Part shown: positions 45,364 through 52,509 of the stretch, piece by piece
Layout: each line of letters begins with the position of its first letter
Position numbering within the stretch: the first letter of the stretch is position 1
Origin: Parapedobacter sp964498395
GTDB lineage: Bacteria > Bacteroidota > Bacteroidia > Sphingobacteriales > Sphingobacteriaceae
Length of the DNA stretch: 64,000 nucleotides
Direction of reading: 5' to 3'
NCBI GenBank assembly: GCA_964498395.1
Contig: CAZCHE010000003.1
Location: 186,001-250,000, forward strand
Translations under genes and position numbers: made by a program
The notes under the pieces: model-generated
What the model saw: the letters and a program-made list of their open reading frames with translations, nothing else
What the model was told of the DNA's origin: nothing
The model's database searches: none

Positions 45364-45615
45364 ATGAGTAGGGACGAGATCATTGATATTACCAATAAGT
45401 TCTTAATCGATGAATTTGAGGTGGAACCGGAAGTTATCCAACCCGATGCCGAACTAAAACAATCATTGGATTTGGATAGCCTAGATTATGTTGACTTGGT
45501 GGTCATCATCGAATCAAATTTCGGCATAAAACTGGAGAACAAAGATTTTACCAACGTATTAACCTTCAATAACCTCTATGATTTAATAGGCAGCAAGCTA
45601 CATGCCATTGCCTAA
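45364..45615 (+). CDS. Acyl carrier protein
   Basis: 83 residues, acidic, with the phosphopantetheine attachment Ser39 in LDLDSLDYVDLVVIIE. It is encoded between a ketosynthase (15 bases) and an acyltransferase (9 bases). A second cluster-specific ACP lies at 62129-62383, so the aryl-polyene and dialkylresorcinol chains may use separate carriers. Confidence 0.92.
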   Translation: MSRDEIIDITNKFLIDEFEVEPEVIQPDAELKQSLDLDSLDYVDLVVIIESNFGIKLENKDFTNVLTFNNLYDLIGSKLHAIA

Positions 45616-45624
45616 CTGCACACC

Positions 45625-46491
45625 ATGTCTGAGTGGAAAGGAAAATCAAAAGGATCCGTTTCCGGATACAAGGTATTCATTTTCCTAATTAAGCATGCAG
45701 GGATAAATGTTGCCTATTTATTGCTGGTATTCGTTTCGTTGTATTATGTCCTTTTTTCGCCGAAACAAACGGCAGCCATCTACCGTTATTTTCGAATCCA
45801 CCAGAAAAAGGGCATCCTACGTAGCATCATCAACTCCTACCTAAACTACTTTGTCTTCGGCCAAACGTTAATTGATAAAGTAGCCATTACCGCCGGTCTG
45901 GAACATAAATATACCTACGAATTTGATGGGATTCACCATATCCAGCAATTGGCCAAGGATAACACTGCGGGTATCCTCATCAGTGCACACGTAGGGAATT
46001 TTGAGGTCGCCCAATATTTCATGGGGGAATTTGACAAGAAAATCCACCTGGTCACTACCGATGAGGAGCGGCAAGCCATCAAATCCTACCTAACAAGTAT
46101 CATGGCAAAACCTAAAACCGAATTTATCGTGGTCAAGGATGATTTGTCGCATGTGTTTGAAATCAATGAAGTCATTGGTCAAAAAGGAATGATCTGCTTT
46201 ACTGGCGATCGTTTCGTGGATAATACCAAAACGCTGACAGCCGATATGCTGGGTAGCCCCGCACGCTTCCCCGCCGGGCCATTCCTGATCAGTTCACGGT
46301 TAAGCACGCCCGTTCTTTTCGTATATGTGATGCGTGAGCGAAAGCGGCACTATCACTTATACGCACGCAAAGCGACGTTCACCCACCGCGACGCACAATC
46401 GCTGCTTCACGCATACACACAAAGCATTGAACATATTTTAGCGAAATATCCTTTGCAATGGTTTAATTATTACGATTTTTGGAAAGCGTGA
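45625..46491 (+). CDS. Lysophospholipid/lipid A-type acyltransferase
   Basis: 288 residues. A membrane helix lies near residues 20-45 (INVAYLLLVFVSLYYVLF), followed by an LpxL/HtrB-like domain with the catalytic H-x4-E motif in SAHVGNFEVAQYF and a later GDRFVDN block. Such proteins occur in flexirubin and aryl-polyene clusters. It may attach the polyene to its lipid or resorcinol anchor; the substrate is inferred only from context. Confidence 0.85.
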   Translation: MSEWKGKSKGSVSGYKVFIFLIKHAGINVAYLLLVFVSLYYVLFSPKQTAAIYRYFRIHQKKGILRSIINSYLNYFVFGQTLIDKVAITAGLEHKYTYEFDGIHHIQQLAKDNTAGILISAHVGNFEVAQYFMGEFDKKIHLVTTDEERQAIKSYLTSIMAKPKTEFIVVKDDLSHVFEINEVIGQKGMICFTGDRFVDNTKTLTADMLGSPARFPAGPFLISSRLSTPVLFVYVMRERKRHYHLYARKATFTHRDAQSLLHAYTQSIEHILAKYPLQWFNYYDFWKA

Positions 46492-46495
46492 AAAA

Positions 46496-46556
46496 GTCTG
46501 GAGCCGGATGTCCGAAGTCGGAAAGTAATAACTTAGCGGCTTTGCGTGAAAAAAGA
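46496..46556. repeat. Degenerate intergenic repeat-like sequence before darA
   Basis: The 88-base spacer contains overlapping palindromic words (CGGATGTCCG, TCCGAAGTCGGA) and a segment reading AACTTAGCGGCTTTGCGTG. Both resemble short interspersed intergenic words that I recall from Sphingobacteriales genomes (GTCGGAAGTCCG-like and CTTTGCGTGAAA-like). This is a recollection, not a search result. No ORF fits inside it. Confidence 0.3.
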
Positions 46557-46579
46557 AAACTTGGCAACTTTTGCTTGAA

Positions 46580-47512
46580 ATGAAGAAAGTACTCGTCATA
46601 TACTATACCCAAACCGGACAACAACTGGAGATTCTCAAGCAATTACTGAAACCCTTGGAAGCCGATCCGGAAGTAACCTTGACATTCTATCGGATACAAC
46701 CCGTAGATGACTACCCGTTTCCTTGGGATAGCGATACGTTTTTTGATGCATTCCCAGAGTCTTTCTTACAGCTTCCATGTGAACTAGCACCCATGGAGGA
46801 CGACGTATTGCAACAGGAGTATGATTTGGTTATTCTCGGTTACCAAGTGTGGTACCTCTCTCCTTCCATTCCTTTCAATTCATTCTTGCAAAGTAAGGCT
46901 GCAGAAAAGCTACTCAACGGAAAACCAGTCATAACCGTCATCAATTGCCGCAACATGTGGGTGATGGCCCAGGAAAAAGTAAAAAAACGCTTGCACGCAC
47001 TTGGCGCAAACTTAGTTGGCAATATTGCGCTGGTCGATCGCAATCTTAACCATGTCAGCGTTATTACCGTCGTCCATTGGATGATGAAAGGCCGCAAAGA
47101 CTCCTACCTTGGGATATTCCCCAAACCAGGGGTTTCTGACCGGGATATCGAAACGTCCTCCAGGTTTGGCTTCCCCATATTAGATCACCTTAAACAGGGA
47201 GATTATACCACGCTTCAAGAAGAGCTGTTGAATTTGAAGGCAGTAAAGATCAAACCAGTATTAGTGTTTGTCGACAAAAGAGCCAATTCCATCTTTTCCA
47301 AATGGTCAAAAATCATCCGCAGCAAGGGACAGCCCAAGGACCCCAGGCGCAAACCGTGGCTCAAAGCATTCAACTATTATTTGCTTTTCGCGATATGGAT
47401 TGTCGCTCCTATCGTGAGTTTATTATTTTTAATACTACATTTGCCGTTCCTTTCCGTTGTCAGGAAAGAAACAAGGTACTTTCAGTCCGTTAATTTCAAA
47501 GCAACTCGGTAA
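46580..47512 (+). CDS. darA: Dialkylresorcinol biosynthesis protein DarA (flavodoxin-like aromatase)
   Basis: 310 residues from ATG 46580 (an in-frame TTG lies nine bases earlier). The N-terminal ~190 residues form a flavodoxin-like fold (VLVIYYTQTGQQLEIL ... DLVILGYQVWYLSPSIPFNSFL). The C-terminal ~60 residues are basic and then membrane-embedded (WIVAPIVSLLFLILHLPFLS). It matches the DarA family, which acts with DarB to aromatise the cyclohexanedione made from two acyl chains into the 2,5-dialkylresorcinol. It overlaps the darB start by one base. Confidence 0.85.
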   Translation: MKKVLVIYYTQTGQQLEILKQLLKPLEADPEVTLTFYRIQPVDDYPFPWDSDTFFDAFPESFLQLPCELAPMEDDVLQQEYDLVILGYQVWYLSPSIPFNSFLQSKAAEKLLNGKPVITVINCRNMWVMAQEKVKKRLHALGANLVGNIALVDRNLNHVSVITVVHWMMKGRKDSYLGIFPKPGVSDRDIETSSRFGFPILDHLKQGDYTTLQEELLNLKAVKIKPVLVFVDKRANSIFSKWSKIIRSKGQPKDPRRKPWLKAFNYYLLFAIWIVAPIVSLLFLILHLPFLSVVRKETRYFQSVNFKATR

Positions 47513-48651
47513 TGCCAGAGGTATACATAAACGCCATATCGAAATTTCTACCAAATGAACCCGTTTCCAATGATCAGATGGAGCACGTATTGGGTATCGT
47601 CAATGGCGCACCTTCACGAGCGAGGTCAATCGTACTGCGTAACAATAAAATAACGACACGTTATTATGCTATCGGCAGAGATGGTCAGCCCACGCACAAT
47701 AACGCCGAATTGACTCACGAAGCCATCAACCAGCTATTAGCACAATCAGGCATTGCAAAAACCGAAATCGATGTCTTGTCATGCGGCACTTCCACACCCG
47801 ACCAACTACTGCCCTCACATGCCAGTATGGTGCACGGATTATGGCAAAACAAACCCATGGAAATCAACTCCGCTTCGGGTATTTGTACATCGGGCATGAG
47901 CGCACTCAAATATGCGTATATGGCCATCGCCTCTGGGAATGCAAAAAAAGCCGTCTCCACTGGTTCTGAACGGGTTTCATCATGGTTGCGTGCCGATAAA
48001 TTCAACAACGAGTCCGAACGGCTGGCAGCATTAGAACAAAATCCCATTATCGCTTTCGAGAAAGATTTCCTGCGCTGGATGCTGTCTGACGGCGCTGCCG
48101 CGATGTTATTAAGTGATGCGCCTAACACGGGAGACCCTTCATTAATTGTCCGTTGGATCGATGGCATTTCATATGCCAACGAATTGGAACCTTGCATGTA
48201 TGCAGGAGCAACAAAAGCAGCGGGTGGCAAGTTAATTTCGTGGAGCGATGCTTCGCCTGACAAGTGGCTCGAGAACTCGATTTTCGCCATCAAACAGGAC
48301 ATCAAACTATTGGAAGAACACATCATCCCGAAAGGGGTACAAAGTATCCAAACCGTACTTGCCCGACACGGGCTAAACCCGTCAGATTTAGATTATTTCC
48401 TTCCGCATATCTCTTCTTATTTTTTCCGGGATCGTTTGGCAGAAGCCTTTGCCAAGGCAGGCGTTGGTATTCCCGAAGAGAAATGGTTTATCAACCTCAA
48501 CAAAATCGGCAACGTCGGAGCCGCTTCCAGTTATATCCAACTTGAAGAACTTTTCCACTCGCAGCAGCTAAAGAGTGGCGAAAAAATATTGTTATCCGTA
48601 CCGGAAAGCGGAAGATTTTCTTATGTTTATGCCTTATTGGAAGTAGCCTGA
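47512..48651 (+). CDS. darB: Beta-ketoacyl-ACP synthase III-like DarB (dialkylresorcinol condensing enzyme)
   Basis: 379-residue FabH-type thiolase-fold enzyme. The nucleophile is Cys125 (SGICTSGMSALKYA). The His and Asn of the KAS III triad lie in FLPHISSYFFRD and NKIGNVGAASSYI. The family performs the head-to-head condensation of two fatty-acid-derived units to give the resorcinol skeleton. Direct coupling to darA supports the assignment. Confidence 0.88.
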   Translation: MPEVYINAISKFLPNEPVSNDQMEHVLGIVNGAPSRARSIVLRNNKITTRYYAIGRDGQPTHNNAELTHEAINQLLAQSGIAKTEIDVLSCGTSTPDQLLPSHASMVHGLWQNKPMEINSASGICTSGMSALKYAYMAIASGNAKKAVSTGSERVSSWLRADKFNNESERLAALEQNPIIAFEKDFLRWMLSDGAAAMLLSDAPNTGDPSLIVRWIDGISYANELEPCMYAGATKAAGGKLISWSDASPDKWLENSIFAIKQDIKLLEEHIIPKGVQSIQTVLARHGLNPSDLDYFLPHISSYFFRDRLAEAFAKAGVGIPEEKWFINLNKIGNVGAASSYIQLEELFHSQQLKSGEKILLSVPESGRFSYVYALLEVA

Positions 48652-48655
48652 CGAT

Positions 48656-49084
48656 ATGAGCCTCGTTTCATCACAAGAAATGCTATCGAAATTGATTCCA
48701 CAGCAACCGCCATTTGTGTTGGTTGACAAGCTACTTGTGCACGAACAGACCGCCGTAATCGCCGGTTTCCGAGTCCCCGAAAACCACGTATTGGTCGATT
48801 CGGCCGGCTTCCTTACCGAAGCGGGCGTGGTAGAACATTTCGCGCAGACCATCGCACTGTACCAAGGCTACGACTATTTCAAACGTGACCTTCCTGCCCC
48901 CGTAGGGTACATCGGCTCCATCAAGAACTTTGAAATATATACCCTACCCCGCATAGGGGATGAACTCCGCACGAGCATTGATATCCTCCAGCAACTATTT
49001 GGAGTGACCATTGTACGTGGAGAAGTTAAACTCGATGACGAAGTTATCGCCATTGGCGAAATGCGAACCGTTATAGCTAAATAA
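48656..49084 (+). CDS. 3-hydroxyacyl-ACP dehydratase-like hot-dog protein (His/Glu intact)
   Basis: 142 residues resembling FabZ/ApeI-type dehydratases. IPQQPPFVLVDKL opens the fold. The catalytic-type His lies in VPENHVLVDSAG and the Glu in GVVEHFAQTIALYQGYDYF. It is encoded one base upstream of a second, related protein (49086-49553) that lacks the His. The two may form a heterodimer as described for aryl-polyene dehydratases. Confidence 0.83.
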   Translation: MSLVSSQEMLSKLIPQQPPFVLVDKLLVHEQTAVIAGFRVPENHVLVDSAGFLTEAGVVEHFAQTIALYQGYDYFKRDLPAPVGYIGSIKNFEIYTLPRIGDELRTSIDILQQLFGVTIVRGEVKLDDEVIAIGEMRTVIAK

Positions 49085-49085
49085 G

Positions 49086-49553
49086 TTGAATAAGCCACTT
49101 ATACCTTTCCCCCCTATCGAGACGCTTATCCCGCACCGGCCACCCATGGTCATGGTCGATGAAGTGGTTGCGGTCGACGGACTGAAAACAAAAACGGCTT
49201 TTTTGGTGACGCCCGGATGCCTTTTTGTGGAAGACGGTACGCTTTCTGAGATGGGTATGCTCGAAAACCTTGCCCAAACCAGTTTCATTTTCCTCAATTA
49301 TTTTTTCACCAAACCCGATGAGACACTTTGGAACAAAGAGCAGGATAATTTGGGTGTCATCAGTACCATCTTGGAGCTAGAAGTAATGGCGTTGCCCAAG
49401 TTGGGTGATACGCTGCATACCTGTACACACACCGAACTTGTTTTTACCTCGGATTTTTTGAAAATTTGCAACATACAAGGACAGATTTCCATTGACGGAA
49501 CAACTGCCTTGTCAGCAAATATGAAAATGTTGTTGCAAACCCGGGATACGTGA
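49086..49553 (+). CDS. Dehydratase-like hot-dog protein with His replaced (possible partner subunit)
   Basis: 155 residues of the same FabZ-like fold (IETLIPHRPPMVMVDEV ... DGTLSEMGMLENLAQTSFIFLNYFF). The Glu of the active site is kept, but at the usual His position the alignment by eye gives Cys (VTPGCLFVEDG). No ATG precedes the conserved start, so TTG 49086 is used, one base after the previous stop. It may be a non-catalytic or altered partner of the preceding dehydratase. Confidence 0.78.
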   Translation: MNKPLIPFPPIETLIPHRPPMVMVDEVVAVDGLKTKTAFLVTPGCLFVEDGTLSEMGMLENLAQTSFIFLNYFFTKPDETLWNKEQDNLGVISTILELEVMALPKLGDTLHTCTHTELVFTSDFLKICNIQGQISIDGTTALSANMKMLLQTRDT

Positions 49554-49963
49554 AAAAGAACCAAGTGCCGCAAGACGATGGTAGCCTTGCTAAAAAGAAC
49601 ATCAGCGAGCTCTGCTATGCCGTAGATGAAAATGGCCGTTATACCACCGTGCACAGTACGGGATGGGAAGCCAAAACCTTGGCATTGAACGAATCGTTGG
49701 CATTGATTGACGAACGGATTGCCGAAACCAAACAAGCCGTTTTGGCGGGTGAAATCAGCCCCATTGCCTACTATATGGAACTCCATCGAATGGATGTTCC
49801 ACTGCTAGCCAGTTATGTAGGCATCCATCGGTGGTTTGTCAAGCGCCATTTCCACCCCAAGCGCTTCCATCGGTTGAACGCGAAAACCTTGCAAAAATAT
49901 GCCGATACCTTTGGCGTAAGTATCGAACAATTAAAAGCCCCATTCCCCGAGTCCAATCCATGA
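49550..49963 (+). CDS. Conserved-looking protein of unknown function in the pigment operon
   Basis: 137 residues, GTG start overlapping the previous stop by four bases; its end overlaps the next ATG by four bases. The N-terminal half is YAVDENGRYTTVHSTGWEAKTLALNESLALIDERI. The C-terminal half (LLASYVGIHRWFVKRHFHP ... LNAKTLQKYADTFGVSIEQLK) looks like an XRE-type helix-turn-helix fold. It could be a small regulator or adaptor. I do not recognise a characterised family. Confidence 0.7.
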   Translation: MKKNQVPQDDGSLAKKNISELCYAVDENGRYTTVHSTGWEAKTLALNESLALIDERIAETKQAVLAGEISPIAYYMELHRMDVPLLASYVGIHRWFVKRHFHPKRFHRLNAKTLQKYADTFGVSIEQLKAPFPESNP

Positions 49964-50958
49964 AGATCGCTTTTGAACACCGTCAATCCGCCCATTGCGA
50001 AAATGGGGTTATTTCCAATTTGCTCAACCACAACGGGCTAAGCATCTCCGAACCGTTGGCTTTTGGCATCGGCAGTGGCCTGTTCTTTGTTTACCTACCG
50101 TTTATCAAGGTCAACTTTGCCCCTGGATTTAGCTACCGCCCCATGCCCGGCAGGATTTTCAGGCGTTTAGCCAAACGGCTAGGTATCCGGGTGAAACATC
50201 AACGGTTCTCCTCACCCGAAAAAGCACAATCCGTGCTAGATGAAAAGCTCCGTCAGGGTATTCCCGTTGGCTTGCAGGTGGGCGTATACAACCTGACATA
50301 TTTTCCGGATGAGTACCGTTTCCATTTCAATGCCCACAATTTGGTGGTATATGGCAAAGAAGCAGACAACTACCTCATCAGCGACCCGGTCATGGACTAC
50401 ACTACCCAACTGACCGAAAAAGAACTTGAACGGGTGCGCTTCGCAAAAGGTGCCCTCCCCCCGAAAGGACACCTGTATCATCTGGAACGGCTTCCCAACC
50501 GTGTTGATTTACAAAAAGCCATCAAGCGAGGCATTCGGCAAACGTGTAATGACATGCTTGCTCCCGTTCCCATCATCGGTGTAAATGCCATGAAATGGGT
50601 GGCGCGCAATATTCGCAAATGGCCAAAGCAAATCGGTGTTAAAAAGACCAACCATTACCTTGGCCAACTCATCCGTATGCAGGAGGAAATCGGCACGGGG
50701 GGCGGCGGTTTCCGGTTTATTTATGCCGCGTTCCTGCAGGAAGCCGGCACATTGCTAAATAACCCGGCGTTGGCGCAGCGTTCGGAAGAAATGACAGCCA
50801 TCGGCGATGCCTGGCGTGATTTTGCGCTGGACATCTCCCGCATCTACAAAAACCGCAAATCAGGTGAAGACGTCTACGAACGGCTCTCCGACCAATTACT
50901 CGCCTTAGCAGAACGGGAAAAAGCATTTTTCAAGCAATTGAAGAAAGATATTGCTTGA
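49960..50958 (+). CDS. BtrH-like N-terminal domain protein (with C-terminal DUF4872-like region)
   Basis: 332 residues from ATG 49960 (MKIAFEHRQSAHCENGVISNLL), overlapping the previous gene by four bases. The N-terminal half matches the BtrH/papain-like acyltransferase family: a putative nucleophile in HCENGVISNLL, the SEPLAFGIGSGLFF block, and FHFNAHNLVVYGKEADNYLISDP with the conserved His. BtrH transfers an acyl group from an ACP in butirosin biosynthesis. Here it is a candidate for transferring the aryl-polyene acyl chain to the dialkylresorcinol. Confidence 0.83.
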   Translation: MKIAFEHRQSAHCENGVISNLLNHNGLSISEPLAFGIGSGLFFVYLPFIKVNFAPGFSYRPMPGRIFRRLAKRLGIRVKHQRFSSPEKAQSVLDEKLRQGIPVGLQVGVYNLTYFPDEYRFHFNAHNLVVYGKEADNYLISDPVMDYTTQLTEKELERVRFAKGALPPKGHLYHLERLPNRVDLQKAIKRGIRQTCNDMLAPVPIIGVNAMKWVARNIRKWPKQIGVKKTNHYLGQLIRMQEEIGTGGGGFRFIYAAFLQEAGTLLNNPALAQRSEEMTAIGDAWRDFALDISRIYKNRKSGEDVYERLSDQLLALAEREKAFFKQLKKDIA

Positions 50959-51050
50959 TTTATGGGGTTAGCGGAAACAGCTGAAGTGGCAATACTATCA
51001 AAATCACTATATGAATTGATATTTGTCATTTTTGCAACGGATTGTTTCTG

Positions 51051-51058
51051 TATATTTG
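51051..51058 (+). promoter_or_regulatory. -7 box (TATATTTG) ahead of the putative copper-acquisition locus
   Basis: A perfect TAnnTTTG match 32 bases before the TTG start of the first small Cys protein. TTTG elements lie 16 and 25 bases upstream, not at the ideal 19-21. It suggests the locus is transcribed separately from the pigment operon. Confidence 0.4.
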
Positions 51059-51089
51059 GCAGCAATAGATTAAGAAAAAAACAAGCAGT

Positions 51090-51458
51090 TTGATTCGTTT
51101 TTGTGCATACATCCTATTGGCCGCATTGACATTGCAATCATTCTACCGCAGTATCATTGCCGTCGAATATCAGATACACTTACCCGAGTATCTGGCAAGA
51201 TGTATTAACAAAGGCCAACCTGAACTCCAATGTAACGGCCAGTGTGTGCTGATGAAGAAAATAGAGGAGAAAGAGAAAGAAGACACGAAAAAGATGCTGG
51301 TTGTGTATGAATACAGTTCTTTTTATGTGCTTAGCGGGCATACCTTTTTTACGATGCATCCGCCGAAAGCAGCAATCAATCTAAGCCATTTTTCGCCTTA
51401 CCTCATCGATTACGCCTTTAATTACCATACCCCCATCTTCCATCCCCCTATTGCCTGA
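51090..51458 (+). CDS. Small membrane-anchored Cys-signature protein, copy 1 (unknown function)
   Basis: 122 residues, TTG start (no ATG upstream of the hydrophobic N-terminus). The N-terminal helix is CAYILLAALTLQSFYRSIIAV. A periplasmic-type domain follows with the signature C-I-N-K-x2-P-E-L-Q-C-N-G-Q-C-V-L-x-K, that is C-x9-C-x3-C. A charged segment (EEKEKEDTKK) and a Pro-rich end (PIFHPPIA) follow. The same signature occurs in the protein at 54503-54868, which shares little else beyond layout. Cysteine spacing and context suggest metal (copper) binding or transfer; the family is not one I can name. Confidence 0.72.
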   Translation: MIRFCAYILLAALTLQSFYRSIIAVEYQIHLPEYLARCINKGQPELQCNGQCVLMKKIEEKEKEDTKKMLVVYEYSSFYVLSGHTFFTMHPPKAAINLSHFSPYLIDYAFNYHTPIFHPPIA

Positions 51459-51616
51459 TCCAGACCGGTAGTATGCGCGGCCTCATGTTTGCTCGACGTT
51501 TTCGTTAATTGCTTCAGCAGCGACACGAAGCTTACGTTGGGAGCAACTGTTATACACCCGCCTACCATTCCATTTCAATAGGTTTTCAAAGAATATTGGA
51601 TTAACATTTCATTTGA

Positions 51617-52507
51617 ATGAAGAAGATACAGTTTTTTCTCATCGCAGCATGCCTTGCGGTGTTGTCCTGCACAAAAGACAAGACGGATTACGAAGCCGAA
51701 ATAGATACGGTGGTACCCGCATACGATGAGTTTGAGGAAGCCGTTGCCATCCGTAGTGGCGGTTATTACATTCGTGTTGAGGCATTGAACGGCACGTTCT
51801 ACACGGGCTACAACGAAATCCGCGTGATGGTCACAAATGGTCAGACCAGTGAAAAAGCTAACGCTTCTACCGTCACTTTCCGGCCCGTCCGGACGGATGT
51901 GGATGGCAGCAACACCTCCTGCCCGCACCGGTATGATTTGGTTGAAAAACCGGACGACAACCGTTGGTCAGGGTATTCGGTATTCACGAGCGACAGCGGA
52001 GCGGATGGAGGTTGGGAACTCCACATCAGCTTTACCGTTGCCGGCCAAACCCATACAGCGAGGCAGCGCATCGTGGTTGAAGAGCAGACCAACAGAAACC
52101 TGAACATGACGGCATTTTCGGGAAAAGACGATGAGCAATATATCATCGCGTTGGTATCCCCACAACGACCGAAAGTCGGAGAAAACGAATTGGTTGCCGG
52201 AATCTACCGGCTCGATTCGCAGCGGCATTCCTATATGGAAGCAGATGGCTATAGCTTGCAGTTAGACCCGCGGATGCCAGAACCGTCTATGGGAAACCAT
52301 TCCTCACCCAATAACAAGGACCTAACGCAGCAAAGCGATGGTCTGTACCACGGGGTGGTCAATTATACCATGACGGGCAATTGGACCCTCAATTTTATTC
52401 TGTTGAACCCGCAGGGGAAAATACTCAAAGGAACCCAAGTGCCAACCGATTTTACGCCAGGCGTGGAGGGCGTGAAAAGTGAACTGCACATCGACATTTT
52501 ATTCTAA
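51617..52507 (+). CDS. YtkA-like domain lipoprotein of the copper locus
   Basis: 296 residues. A lipoprotein signal ends in AVLSCTKD. Two beta-sandwich-like parts follow. The C-terminal one contains LDPRMPEPSMGNHSSPNNKDLTQQSDGLYHGVVNYTMTGNWTLNFILLNPQG, which matches the YtkA/FixH-type fold and carries a Met/His-rich loop (MPEPSMGNH) suited to copper binding. The gene ends 2 bases before the TonB-dependent receptor gene. It may be a surface or periplasmic metal-binding partner of the receptor. Confidence 0.78.
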   Translation: MKKIQFFLIAACLAVLSCTKDKTDYEAEIDTVVPAYDEFEEAVAIRSGGYYIRVEALNGTFYTGYNEIRVMVTNGQTSEKANASTVTFRPVRTDVDGSNTSCPHRYDLVEKPDDNRWSGYSVFTSDSGADGGWELHISFTVAGQTHTARQRIVVEEQTNRNLNMTAFSGKDDEQYIIALVSPQRPKVGENELVAGIYRLDSQRHSYMEADGYSLQLDPRMPEPSMGNHSSPNNKDLTQQSDGLYHGVVNYTMTGNWTLNFILLNPQGKILKGTQVPTDFTPGVEGVKSELHIDILF

Positions 52508-52509
52508 GC

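Noticed and set aside
47715..48326. 203-codon open frame antisense to darB
   Set aside because: It lies wholly inside darB, has a composition imposed by the sense codons, and shows no motif; it is a shadow frame. The same holds for the long antisense frames at 7807-8409 and 2548-2946.
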